A stretch of DNA of 64,000 nucleotides from Spinellus fusiger (Eukaryota; Mucoromycota; Mucoromycetes; Mucorales; Phycomycetaceae): assembly GCA_025094145.1 (NCBI GenBank), contig JALLLS010000009.1, positions 310,001-374,000 on the forward strand. Reading direction: 5' to 3'. Shown here one piece after another: positions 47,935 through 59,962 of the stretch. The position numbers and the translations under genes are program-made. How positions within the stretch are numbered: the stretch's first letter is position 1; each line of letters opens with the position of its first letter. The notes under the pieces are model-generated. The model did not search any database. It worked only from the letters and a program-made list of their open reading frames with translations, and had not been told where the DNA came from.

Positions 47935-49123
47935 CTACTTTCTGGCCTTTTGGGAGAGGAAGTCAGTGAATTCCTGGTAAGGCACCTTGCTGAACTCAGT
48001 CTCCTCCCACAAATCAGGAGTCAAGAAACCGTAGGTGTTACCAATGGCAGCAAAGGTGGCCTTGACAAAGTTACCAAGAGTGCGGGTAGAACCACGGGAG
48101 GTGGTGTAGCAATCGGTAATACCAGCTAACTGCAACACCTTCTTGGGAGTGGGGGCAGCGACAATACCAGTACCACGGGGAGCAGGCACAAGACGGCAGA
48201 GAGCAGAACCACACTTGCCGGTCACCTTGCAGGGCACGGTGTGGGGCTGACCAAGAGCAGAGCCCCAGTAACCACGACGCACGGGGATGATGGAGAGCTT
48301 GGCAAGGATGATGGCACCACGAATAGCAGTGGCGACTTCCTTGGAGCACTTGACACCAAGACCAACATGGCCGTCGTTATCACCAATCACAACAAAGGCC
48401 TTGAAACGGGTACGCTGACCAGCACGGGTCTGCTTCTGGACAGGCATAATCTTCATCACCTCGTCCTTAAGGTTGCTAAGGAAGAAGTCAACGATTTGGT
48501 ACTCCTTGATGGGAAGAGAGAAGAGGTAGATTTCTTCAATGGACTTGATCTTGCCAGCCTTGACGAGACGACCAAGCTTGGTGACGGGCACCCACTCGGT
48601 CTTTTCATCACCACGACGACCTCCACGGCCACGGGCACCACCACGTCCGCGTCCACCACGTCCAAAACCACCACGTCCTATGAATACAGAAGAGACAGGA
48701 GTGAGTGTTCCATGGTCAGTCACTTTTATAGGGTCGAGTAGAGAAGAAGAAAAGAGAAGCATTTGGTATTCTGTCCATGTCCAAGTGTGGAAGGACATGG
48801 AATAGATGATAGATGATAGATGATAGGTGGGCTATAGGTGGAGTATAGTGCTACTTGGTGGAGTGTGGTGCTGTGCTTGGTGCTGTAGTGGTTCTTTTTC
48901 TTTCTCAGTAGAATCTACACTCTATTGTACAGTGAGATCTGCTGTCATGCCAGAAGGGTGTGTAATGACTGACTGACTGGTGGACTGACTGGTGGACTGG
49001 TGGACTGGCGAGTTGACTGACTGATAGCAGGACCATTGTCATGTCGCTTCTCCAAAATATAAAATATATATAGAAAACTATAGTAAGCTTACCACGGTTA
49101 CCGGCCTGTGCAGAATCAGCCAT
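47935..49123 (-). CDS. RPS2: 40S ribosomal protein uS5 (S2)
   Basis: Two exons, 49123-49093 and 48677-47935, separated by a 415-nt intron, by far the longest here and typical of ribosomal protein genes. 257 residues. The N-terminus [11 protein letters not shown] is followed by an RGG-rich region ([13 protein letters not shown]), a target of arginine methylation in the family. Core: [40 protein letters not shown] and [20 protein letters not shown]. It forms part of the mRNA entry site of the small subunit. The ATG lies just upstream of the SEC1 3' end. Confidence 0.96.
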
Positions 49124-49506
49124 GCTACAATGACACTTGGATTAGCACATCCTCTTCTTTTTTAGCAAGTGATGAGACTCACTTGTATATTGTTTATGAA
49201 AGAGAGAAAATGGATGGATGGCGGGGGGGACCGTCAAATACCTCTTGGGCTTGTTGACTGTTCATTGGGAGCCATCCCTCCATCGGTAACACCATCGCAC
49301 CTGTCTTTTCTCCGACCCGGACTCCTGTCTACTGTCTATTCTACAGTCTCCAGTCTACAGTCTACAGTCACTGGTAGGAGCTGGGGTGGAGAGAGAGGGT
49401 GTGTGTGCAGTCTTAAACCCACTCTTTTGCACTCTACACTTTACAAGGAAAGAATGAAATGACATGGACTGATATTTATTCAATAGAGTGGGTGGAGGGT
49501 GGAGGA
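49124..49506. other. RPS2 upstream / SEC1 downstream spacer
   Basis: 383 bp; CAGTCTAC-type short repeats at 49,325-49,375. No gene is seen. Confidence 0.5.
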
Positions 49507-52500
49507 CTACCACTTTCCTAATATCTTGTGTCCACTCTTGGCAGAAGTAGAAGGTGCTGGGGAGGAGTGGAGAGGAGTACTGGACAGAGTAGATGCATGA
49601 ACACTGGCTGTGTATTCAGGCACAACACTCTTAGGAGGAGGTGTGTGCTTGTCCAGTCTGCTTAGATCAGTAACAAACTTATCGGGAGTAATAATATGGG
49701 TAGAGCCTAGTGTGGAGTGTTATTGGATGAATAGCCAGCACATTGGAACATACCAATATATACTTCACGATCAAATGTCTCTGATAGTTCATAGGCAGAT
49801 CGCATTTCTGCATAAGTCATACCACCAGCAATGAAGATAATGACAGGTGGACCTGAAGGAGGCTTGGGTGCAGCCTAGAAATCCATAGTCAATTCATCGC
49901 GAACCTCCTCCTACAACAAAGAACACACATCACCCTACATTATTGCCAGTTGACTTTTTATGCCACTGTGTCTTGTACACCCGCAACTGTGGCACTTGCT
50001 TTGTTTGATGTGTGGAGTCACGTCTGAGGTTCTCTGGCTCAGCAACACGCAAGAGAGGAAACAGACTGGCATCAATGGTTTCCTTGATGTGTCCCTGTGC
50101 AATCCCCATGCTCAGTCTCAGTCTCTTCTTCTTCTCCTCTTCCTTACCTCTACAACACGCTTGGCTACAGGCACATAACGCGAAAGATCAAAGGGAACCT
50201 CCTGCTGACTGGCTGCACTTTCTCGCTTCTTCTTATCTTTCTTGGTCTTCTCTCCTTGCTTATTAGCAGACTTGGACAATTGCACTCCTAATAAACTCAG
50301 ATTCTCAATGGCCTCCTTATAGTCCTGATCTAATCGTGCATGGGCCAACAGCAATTGAAGTTCCTCTGGATCCACCTTGTCCGATGTAGCAATCCACAGC
50401 ATAATAAGGCGTGTTTTGATCATTTGGCTGGTAGAATCGGTCCCTGTCTTTTTCAGTCCACAGTCTCCTGTCCTCTTTCTGTGCTCTGCTTACCTTGTGT
50501 AAGGATCATCAAGAATAGGCACCAGCTCATCCACCAGATGTTTAGGCGCAATACCCTCAGGCGTCTCCCCACAGGCCATGTTCTACACCTCATCAGCAAC
50601 ATGTTCTTTCTTTCTTTCTTCTGCCGTGTAGAGATGTTACCTGTTCAATCAAACCAATGGTCTCTAGGTTCTGCTTTGTGAATTCAGACATGCACTCACT
50701 GGCAATGGTCATATGCGCCGAGAACTAACTCCCCCTTACACGTCAGACATCGTGGTCTCTCTACCAAAGAACCCATCTCCTCACACCCACCTTTGTCTTC
50801 ATCTCTTGGAATTGGGGTAGATTGGCTATCATCTGCTTCATATCATTCAGAGATCGAACCGAGCTTTGCCTACACAACACAACCCCTTTTGCATGAGCCC
50901 CACTGTTGCTGTTCCTCGCTCTATTTACCCTCCAGAACCTCCTTTGTTCTCTGCCACAAATGCATTGAAGTTCTCGATGAGTTTCTCTGTTGTACTTGCA
51001 ATGTGCATGTGTCGAATGGAGGCATAGACAGTGTCTTGGTCACTTAATGTAATCTCCTGGTCTTTGGTGGTGCCGTCTTCTTGTGTGTATTCATAAGAGT
51101 ACTTGATGCCCACTGCAGTGTCTTCTGTCTTTAAAAGATCAGCAATCATGGACTGGTAGGTGAATTCATGCAGAAAGGGAGAAATGGGATCAATGGTACG
51201 ATCCAATAGAATAAGCGTGCCTCGAGGAAGAGGAGGATCTCTGGGTGGCTATCCAAGAAGAACATCAGCACCTGCTTAGACTCTATACCTCTTTTTTCTT
51301 GTTCCTCTTGTTCTTACTGGGTATTCTGGATTGACCTTGCAAAAGTTATCCAGTTCAGTCTGGACTAGTTTTGCAAGATGCCATGGGATGTTTCTGTTGA
51401 TGGTGCCTTGGACATCCAATGGACGGTGGTATCGGATCAGTGGATTCTCACCCAGAGTGACGCATATACAAAGGACCTACCATGGACACACAGGTACACA
51501 TCAATACCTTTTCTTTTTCTTCTTCTTTTTCTTCTTCTTATTTTTGTGGATGGCCGAGGTAATGTCTTTTTATTATTATTATTATTATTTACCTGTTTAG
51601 CAATCTCCTCAAGTTCTCCTTCAATCTTGTTGGCACTACTCGTACGATTCCCATGCCCAGAACTCTCACTGCCAAACAAGACATTGAATTTACGCTCATC
51701 ATCCAAAGAAAAGACAGCCTGTTCACGCACTAGACAGTTCACACACAACGCCCAAGAATATCACGTCAGACAAGGCAGACTGGGTACATGGCTTACCAAT
51801 GAACTCAACATACATCTCCTTGAGGCTCTGGATGTACTGATCTGCGCCTGTTGCCTTTAATTTGCGTGTAAAATCATTGAAGACTGTATTGTCCAGGCCT
51901 AGCAACATTCAACCGTAGGACCTTGGTTTAGATTCTTCCTGTTCCTATTCCTATTCCTGTTCCTCTTTTCCTTCCTCTTCTCCTTCTCCTTCTTTAGAGA
52001 GAGAGAGAGAGAAAGAGAGAGACGTACCATTGATAAAGTGAACATGGGCAGCAGCATACATGGGCCCTTCTGGACGAGAAAAGTCATCCACCAGACGAGA
52101 ACAGGACTCAATGCAAGGAGTCAAGATGTACACAGCTTCTACACTTGGATAGGCTTGTCTTTGCTTTTCAATGTTTTCTACCACTGTGTCTCCTTGTGTC
52201 AATGGGAAAAAGAGAAAAAGAAAAGAGAAAAGGGAGTGTTCTTTGCTACTTACATGTCACCTAGAACCATTAACAATAGACACACAGCATCAGTCTTCTC
52301 ATGGATTCTCCTTCTTTCTCTCCTTCTTTCTTTGTTTCTCTCTTTCTCTCCTTCTTTCTTTGTTTCTCTCTTTCTCTCTTTCTCTCTTACATTCTCCTCG
52401 AGAATATCATACATGCGACAGGCAGAGTTGAGGATTTTAAGGGAAAGACTGTCGACCACCACGAGTTTCCAGCGACCTGCAGGCTGAACTGACTTGATCA

Positions 52501-52611
52501 ACTCCAGGAACCCTATGGGCACAGTACAGCTGTGGATAAGCATGGAACAGTCCTTGTAAGAATAGACAGACAGCCCTTACTTCTCTTGAGAATCTCATCC
52601 ACGCCAATCAT
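49507..52611 (-). CDS. SEC1: Sec1/Munc18-family (SM) protein
   Basis: Fifteen exons: 52611-52581, 52512-52391, 52260-52254, 52183-52028, 51898-51797, 51729-51593, 51476-51318, 51248-50929, 50869-50791, 50724-50641, 50582-50494, 50427-50148, 50094-49939, 49874-49754 and 49706-49507. 680 residues. SM proteins clasp syntaxin-type SNAREs and drive exocytic membrane fusion. Recognisable blocks: RWKLVVVDSLSLKILNSACR, YPSVEAVYILTP, VTLGENPLIRYH, LLDRTIDPISPFLHEFTYQS, GETPEGIAPKHLVDELVPIL and IIFIAGGMTYAEMRSAYELS. Exon 3 is a 7-nt microexon (GTGACAT); only with it does the frame hold and the family segment EENVTLVENIEK form. The total coding length (2,043) is then divisible by three. A Ser/Pro-rich tail ends in GKW. 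A Fanzor-fragment element starts 80 bp upstream of the start. Confidence 0.94.
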
Positions 52612-52868
52612 AGTAAAATAAAATGAAATAGAAAGAAGAAGAAAAGTGACTTGAAAGAAAAAGAAAATATTAAAAAGAAAAGCTACACTACACACCAGGA
52701 GATTTTTCTGGCTTTTAGGCGGGGATACCTCCTTCCTTTTACGTCTAAATATGCCTTGCCTTTTATGGATCTGTATTTAAAAATCAAAGGTTTGCAAGTA
52801 TCTGCAATAAAGGGCAGTAAGGTTACCAACAGGACCATTAGAGAGATGAATCTGTAGTTGTTTGGTCT

Positions 52869-53225
52869 CTAGCAGAGACTACAAAATGGAATATTGAATA
52901 CAAAGGCTAGTCTAAGGAAATCAAAGAGGGTACATGAACAGGAATACAATATACAACTTGAATACAACGGGTAACTAGGCAACTGTTCTTTAAGCACTTC
53001 TTTTCTTTCTAGAATGTTGTTGTAGTCTGCATTACTTTGGTAGTTCTGATTAAGCAATTGACTTGTGAAGTTTCGTTTTGTTCTCTTCTGTTTGGATATA
53101 AATACCTGCCAACCACACTGTCTGTTGTTCTTCATAACTTCTATTCTTTTTATTTTGTTTGCCTTTGTCTGGCATATAAACCAACAGTTGTGATCTGGTG
53201 AGTATATGTTTATTATGTCTGACAT
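52869..53225 (-). CDS. Small divergent ORF of the element, extended
   Basis: 118 residues. The first 85 match the other copies with about five replacements (KRIEV, QVFI, SQLLNQ, ERKEVL) and two synonymous changes nearby. Loss of the usual stop adds a hydrophobic, Cys/Phe/Leu-rich tail. The ratio of changes does not argue for strong purifying selection. Confidence 0.35.
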   Translation of the reverse strand: MSDIINIYSPDHNCWFICQTKANKIKRIEVMKNNRQCGWQVFISKQKRTKRNFTSQLLNQNYQSNADYNNILERKEVLKEQLPSYPLYSSCILYSCSCTLFDFLRLAFVFNIPFCSLC

Positions 53226-53399
53226 GTTAGTCAGTTGCTATTGTATATGATTCTACTATAATAAACCCAGTGAATCCGTTACAAAGACAAAGGCAAGAAG
53301 GTGCCAGTGCAAGGGTAATACGATATACATAGAGAGCATATTAATGCATCTCGAACTCATTATTTTTACTATTATTTTATTATTGAAAAGGGGTATTAG

Positions 53400-53830
53400 T
53401 ACCTAGAAAGATTGGAGTATAATCCTGCCAAGCTGCCAGTTGTTGTTTATGGCACAGGAATAAAGGTAAAAGATGCTGCCAAGTTTAAAGGTCATCGTGT
53501 TGGTTTGACGAGAGTTTTATATCAATCATTGAGAAAAGAGACAAAAGAGTGGAGATCTTCTTCTGGTTGATGTCGATGAGTTCTTTACATCGAGAGTAAA
53601 CATGATTGACCTCTCACCCAATATAAAAAGCTCTTCTAACAGTTATTCTTATTTTTATTCTCAAGATCTGCCATACTTGCAACACAAATATCCTCACTGA
53701 GGTATTCATAAATTTCAACAATATCCACGCTTGCCAAAGTTGTGGAATTGTTTGGAACAGAGATTTGAATGCATCAAAGAATATCTATACAATTGCAGAA
53801 GATTGTTTAAAGGGTCACTAAAGACCAGCT
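53400..53830 (+). pseudogene. Fanzor/TnpB-like C-terminal fragment, frameshifted
   Basis: Exon from 53,400 (YLERLEYNPAKLPVVVYGTG-like) to 53,595 carries a net 4-nt gain after YQSL, which breaks the frame before the DEFFTSR codons. The second exon from 53,666 keeps all four zinc-ribbon cysteines (ICHTCNT, HACQSCG) and IVWNRDLNASKN. Confidence 0.72.
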
Positions 53831-54062
53831 CCATTCTTCTGTGATTGTATAGATACTCTTTGATGTATTCATATCATATATCGCCACATCGAAAGTGGTT
53901 TCCTTTGGGATTCAGATATTTACAGGTAAATCTACATAATTATTTATTTAAAAACTAACATGAATACTTCTTAATTTATTTTCCCTCCTCAAATCCATGT
54001 CATTTCTAAACAATTGTATTTCAACTATCTCCTTTTATATCCTAAAGATCTCCTGGTGTGTA

Positions 54063-54794
54063 GCAACTGTTAAGGCAGAAAAGAGAGGTCGTTTGCAACT
54101 TGGATGGGCGGAGGGTAGGAGATCCAATACAGTAGCACATGTCACAGGTACTGGCCTGGCATAGCATGGATAATGTCTTTTTTTTGCAGTGGCTGGGATT
54201 GAAATAGGTGCATGTCTCTCTTTCCCTCTCTTTTCTCCACTGTCTCTATGGATTCTTCACTCAGAAACGAGAGTAGGTGTGTTGTCGGAGAACCAAATCA
54301 AAAATTGATTTTTTTTTCTTTCTTTTTCTTGTTTTCTAAACACATGCATTGGACTCAATTTACCTTGCACTGCCCAAGAGAGAAGAAGAGAAGGAGGAAA
54401 TACGCTCTTATTTGCTCTCTTCTACTGAGGCCTATTTTCACTTGTATTTCTTATTCATAATATTAGACAAATACAAAAGAAGTTTATTGGGAAAAGAAAA
54501 AAGAAAAGAAAAGAAAAGAAAAATCAATTTTTGATTTGATCATTCTCTTTATTGCTGTGCCTTGTCATTTTGTATTGATTCGTCACGTCACTGTGGGTTG
54601 TCTTTTTTTTTTCTTTCTTCCAATAAACTTCTTTTTCCTATTTCTTGTGCTTTTTTCTTACCTCTACATTGTCTGTGTTATTTGCACAGTAGCTCTTTTT
54701 CATTGTCTTTCTTTTGTTTTTTTGTATTTCTTACCTATATCTTCTTCTTACTTGTTGACATATATTCCTGCAGTGCTAAGAATACACGTCCGTC
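54063..54794. other. Exportin-T upstream region
   Basis: T-rich and CT-rich sequence with a 17-bp inverted pair, AAATCAAAAATTGATTT at 54,295-54,311 and AAATCAATTTTTGATTT at 54,521-54,537. No gene is seen. Confidence 0.5.
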
Positions 54795-57700
54795 ATGGAA
54801 CAAATAGAACAGGCAGTTATGTATGCACTGGGTCCTCATGGGGATCCTTCTCTTAAACTGCAGGTAGGTGTTGACACTATGCATAGAGGAGAAGAAAGAA
54901 AGAAAGAAAGAAAGAGAGTAGTTCTCTTTCTCTCCTCAGTGACTGTGGGCGTGTCCAGTCAGCACGCATGGGTGAGAAACAAGACGGCCTCTCTCACAAG
55001 CCACTTGTCACCTCTCAAACAGACTGGATACAGCCACACCCTTTTGTCTTGAGAGAATCCTCACTAAACACACTCTAGGCAAACACCTACTGCGAACAAG
55101 TAAAGAACGCTTCTGATGGATGGCAAATGTGTCTTCAGCTGTTTATGAAAGAACCCAAGGCGTAAGAACAAGTGCCGCCCCCACCCCCGCCTTGATACCT
55201 AGACACCTAGACACTTAGACACCTAGACACTTAGATACCTAGACACTTAGACACTTAGACACTTAGACACTTAGACACTTAGACACTTAGACACTTAGAC
55301 ACTTAGACATATAAATTGCTGACATGGATCTTTAGTGTCCCCGAGGCACGCTTCTTTGCTCTTCAGGTGTTGGAAAATACCCTACAGAACAGGTAATTCC
55401 ACCTTGATTCTTCTCCTTCTTCTCTATTGACAGTGTAGATATGAGACATTGGACGCCAATGCAGTAGAATTCATCCAACAGACAATGATGCAGTACCTTC
55501 GCAAGGAATTTGTTGAGAACCAAAACCCTGCCTCAGAAGAGTCATGTAAGTAGACTGTGCCTGGGAGTGTCAATGCAGTTCCCATGAGGAGAGGCAAAGA
55601 AAGTAAAGGGGAAAAAAGTGGATCCCAAACCCAAACTCCATCTTATCCTGTTTTCAAATCACTCATCCATTCACCCACTCACTCTTCTTCTCTCCACCTC
55701 CCATTCTAGTCATTCGAAACAAGGCAGCCCAATCATTGACCCTTCTTTTTGCTCGTGTGTATCCTACCAGCTGGCCTAATTTCTTCAAAGATATGATCAA
55801 CTTGGTACAGACACCCTCAGGAACACCAAGCCACGAAAAGGCTGCAGATTTCTTCTTGCGTCTGTGTGTGAGTATCGATGAGGAAATTGCACGTCTCGAC
55901 ATACCACGCCACAGAGACGAGATTGTGAGAAACACCAATATCAAGGATACAATGCGTATGGGTGACATTCAGATCCTGGCTGCTTCCTGGTTTGAGCTGT
56001 TGCAGGAGTTTAGAGGGAGCAATGTCAACATTGCCCAACTGGCATTGAAGAACATTGGTGCCTATATTGCTTGGATGGATATCTCTCTGGTGGTAAATGA
56101 CCATGTGATGAGTGCCTTGTATGAGTTGTTGGGAGATGTTCAATTGCGTATTGCAGCAAGCGAGTGTTTGGCAGATGTAAGCAGCAGAAGCAGCACAGGA
56201 GACACAAAGAGACACAAAGAGACACATGGGTTAATCTGGACATTACTCTAGGTGGTTAGTAAAGGCATGTTGCCTTTGGATAAACTCAACATGCTCCAAA
56301 TGCTCAATGTCACTAGTGTGTTGGGACGCTTGGATTTGGTAAATACAAACACACATGGAGTTGAAGGAAAAGAAAACTAAGTCTCATGTGGAATGCAGTC
56401 AGATCCCGAGTTTGTTGAACAGACAGCTCGGTTGGTCAATGTACTGGGGATTGAACTCTGTAAGATTTACATGGATAACTATGTAGGACCTGAAGGCAAA
56501 GGTAGGCAGGAAGGAAAGGAAATGAAAGGAAAGGAAACTCATATATTATTCTCCAGCGGCTGCTTATGCTTTAATTGAGTCTTTATTGCCCTATCTTCTC
56601 AAATTCCTTGCTGACGAATACGATGATACTTCAACTGCTCTTTTTGCATTTGTAAATGACATGTTAAGTATTGTAAGTGCAATGTTGAGTTTGTAGAGGA
56701 AACTCATCCATGCTCCAGTTCAAAAAACAAAAGAAGGCTAGACAGCCTTTGACTCAGCCTCAGCAGGAGTTCCTGAGTGCTTTATTAAGCGTTGTTATTA
56801 TGAAGATGAAGTATGACGAAGAGACTGAGTGGGGCAATGAGGACGATGAGCCTGAAGAAGAAGCCTTGTTCTCCGAGTTAAGAAAGGTAAGAAGAACAGG
56901 GTGTTGAATGAGGAAATAGACTGATTCAAGTAGAATCTGAGAATCTTTGCCGACCACATTGCTGCCATTAGCGAAGAGCTCTATGTGAGCTACATGCATT
57001 CTGTTGTGATGGAGACTATGAAAAGGTACAAATCTGGTGCTGAGTTAAACTGGAGGGAAGTGGAGTTGTGTCTTTATGCATTGTATACCTATGGAGAGGC
57101 CCTTCCAAAGGCAGCCATGCAGTTTGTCAATAACAACGACACTACCTCTTTAACACTCTTGGGTGAGATGGTATCTGAAATGGTAACATCAAGTAAGTGT
57201 AAAAGATAACAAAGGAGATAGGGTGCTTGTACTCAAAGGGCTTTCTGATACTGTCCTTTTCCTGTTTCTTTTACAATCACTTCCTTGTTCAAGATATCTC
57301 TGCCTATGCTCACCCCTCAGCACCATTGCAATTCTTTGAGAATATCGTACGCTATTACCAATTCTTTGAACACCGCACCGAACATCTTCCTCAGGCATTG
57401 GCTGCTTTTGTTGATACAAGAGGCCTACATCATCCCCTCAGCCTGATTCGATCAAGATGCTGGTATCTATTCTATCGCTTTGTAAAACAACTCAAGCCAA
57501 AGATGGATCCTTATGTGGAATCTGTTCTTTCTTCCATGGGTGATTTGCTTGTCATTCAAGCCGAGACACCTGTAGAGTGCAATACCATGGATGGCATGCC
57601 TATCCCTTCAGCATCCACCTTTGATAGCCAATTGTTTTTGTTTGAGACTGTGGGCACACTTATTTCTCTTGACAGTGTGGAGCCCATGAAACAGGTGGAC

Positions 57701-59074
57701 TATTTAAAAATCGTATTGGAACCTTTAGTAGAAGGCATTCGCAAGTCGATGTCCCAAGGATACAATACGGAAGATGAGTTATTTATGCTACAATTACATC
57801 ACTATGTGATGGCTATTGGTAGTGTAGCAAAAGGTAATGCGTGTGTTCATGGGCAGACAAGGAAGAGAGTCCAGTAAGATTCATTGGCTTGTGTGTGTGT
57901 GTGTGCATATGTGTGCGTGTATCTATCCATGTGTGTCTAGGTTTCCCTGATGTTCCAAAGGCCTCCGCAGCCACTGCACCTTGGGTGGTTGTGTTTAAGC
58001 AAGCCACTGAGATCATTCTGAATGTGCTGCAGACATTTAACCAGTTTGTGTTGATTCGTGATGCAGCACGCTTCTCCTTTGCACGCTTCATTACCTGTCT
58101 TGGATCAGAAGTACTGCCTTATCTGCCAACATTGATTAATGGTCTTTTAACCGAGTGTGAGATTACTGAACTCAATGACTTCTTGCCTTTTATTGGTCTT
58201 GTTGCTCACAAGTTCAAGGTAAACATAACCAATTCAATAGACAACTCATGTCGCATGTACTGTTGATAGCCTATGATCCATACTATTATGGATGAACTCC
58301 TGCTGCCTCTTGTGAAGCGTGTCTTTGACTTTCTCAATACTACACCCACAGGCACAGATGAAGCCATGCTCCTGCTTGAACTCCGTAAAGCCTATATTAA
58401 CTTTATTGTTTCTCTCTTCAATGCTGAACTTGAGGGTGTTCTAGTCAGTGAGCGCAACATCAGCCATCTCAACACAATTCTGCATACAATTCTTCATTTT
58501 GCAAAGGACAATAGTGATCCTGCCACACAGAAAATGTCGTTTGGTGTGTTTATGCGTATGGTCAATGCTTGGGCAAGTGTATCCCAGCAGCCAGGCAATG
58601 TAGCAGGATTTGATCAGTTTGTCTATAACGAGATGATTCCAGCCACTTTTGCTGTTCCTATGAATGTTGCTTTTAATATAGCAGATGGACAATCTCTTTT
58701 GGTAAGGGGTTTTATTTATGTATTTATTTTGGGTAGAGGTTCTTGTTCTTATTATTCTCTTCTTTTGTCTATTCTACTTTTTGGATAGGTCTTTGGTGAA
58801 ATCACAAGTATTCAGCAAACAATGTACATGAAGCAAAGCAAAGAGTTTACTGAATACCTGGTCAATGTCTTCTTTCCATCGATTCGATGTCCCCGAGACG
58901 CAGCAGAACGCTACTGCCAAGCCATTCAACAGTGTGGAAACAAAGAGTTTAAAAAGTACTTTCAGGTAAATCATCAGAAATACTAGTCCTTTCTTCCCCT
59001 ATGTGTGTCTATACTTTATTCATTTATATTGGTGGATTCTACTTTAGGGGTTCATTTCAGAAGCAAAAAGCTAA
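54795..59074 (+). CDS. LOS1: Exportin-T (tRNA nuclear exporter)
   Basis: Fifteen exons: 54795-54863, 55079-55161, 55336-55392, 55439-55545, 55710-56176, 56252-56338, 56399-56501, 56557-56672, 56719-56886, 56934-57192, 57294-57833, 57941-58218, 58270-58701, 58789-58965 and 59048-59074. 989 residues, close to human XPOT (962). A karyopherin made of HEAT repeats that carries mature tRNA out of the nucleus with RanGTP. The N-terminal Ran-binding part shows ARFFALQVLENTLQNRYETL and SLTLLFARVYPTSWPNFFKD; FELLQEFRGSNVNIAQLALK and the C-terminal AAERYCQAIQQCGNKEFKKY are characteristic. The last exon encodes only GFISEAKS. Intron 2 contains a minisatellite. Confidence 0.94.
55192..55312. repeat. Minisatellite in exportin-T intron 2
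   Basis: About 13 tandem copies of a 9-10 bp unit (TAGACACTT / TAGACACC) within the 174-nt intron. Confidence 0.9.
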
Positions 59075-59962
59075 AGTAGGTGGCAGTTCTATTCATTCTT
59101 ACTCTTTTACACAGTGTTGTAATTGAACAGACAAAACAAATGTAAAATATCACTTTTAAACACCCCATACTGCAATGAAAAAGCGTAAGTTTTTGTAAGA
59201 GTCCATAAGAAAGAGTTATTGTTCAAGAGAGAAGAAAAGAGGGTGGAAGAATGTCTTTATCTTTAATAATAGATGGACTAGCATCTTGACTTGTAGAAAC
59301 ACACATCTTTACCCTTGAATGACACATAGAATGAGCAAGTGTGGGTGTGTAGTTGGAAATCTACACGCGGCCCTGTCTTTATATCTTATTAGCCAATAAC
59401 AATTCTTAATCTAGGGATCCCCCTGTATCTTTAACTCATTGAATATTTATAAAGTCACATTTTATTTGTTTATTGAATATTTTATTTTATTTTATTGGAA
59501 TCAAATACTAAATGGTACATGTTTTTACCTAGAATGAAATTAAACAAGTTGAGTTGATAGATTCATTGCATCAAAATATAAAACAATATAAAAAGGGAGT
59601 ATAAAATTGACATTCTCAGAGATTGTTCACCTGGATAACCCACATCTTAGATAAGAATGTGTATCGGAAATGTATAAAAAATTCGGGTCCAAAATGTTGT
59701 GCATCATGTTATGTCAAGAAAGAAAGGAAGAAAGGCAAGGAAATAGTAGAGCAAAATAGGAATGGACAATCTTACCTTTTTGCACTGTGCTGACCTGTTG
59801 TAGGAGGCTTACCATGGAGACATCACTGCGAAAGAAACAACTGAAATAAGAGAAAAATAAAGAGAAAAATAAAAATAAACAAAGAAAGCTGTGCTTTTCG
59901 TTACAACAGCTCTGATTTTATACAAAAAAAAAATTTCCTTTTTGTCCCGTGGAAAAGTAGAG
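59075..59962. other. Convergent intergenic region
   Basis: 888 bp between the 3' ends of exportin-T and RNPC3. AT-rich, with (TTTTA)n near 59,480. No gene is seen; a 74-codon frame at 59,809-60,033 is not supported. Confidence 0.5.

Larger units (their letters stand above)
52691..54060 (+). mobile_element. Fanzor-fragment TIR element, copy 4
   Basis: Starts CACACCAGGAGATTTTTCTG after TA (52,689-52,690) and ends CTAAAGATCTCCTGGTGTG before TA (54,061-54,062); 1,370 bp. It sits in the divergent promoter region between SEC1 and exportin-T. It has the clearest TIR pair: the first 13 bases, CACACCAGGAGAT, are shared by both ends. Confidence 0.9.

Noticed and set aside
48241..48741. 166-codon plus-strand frame over RPS2
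   Set aside because: Antisense shadow of the conserved ribosomal protein coding strand.
56760..58091. Minus-strand frames over exportin-T
   Set aside because: Antisense to well-supported exons; composition is that of a shadow frame.
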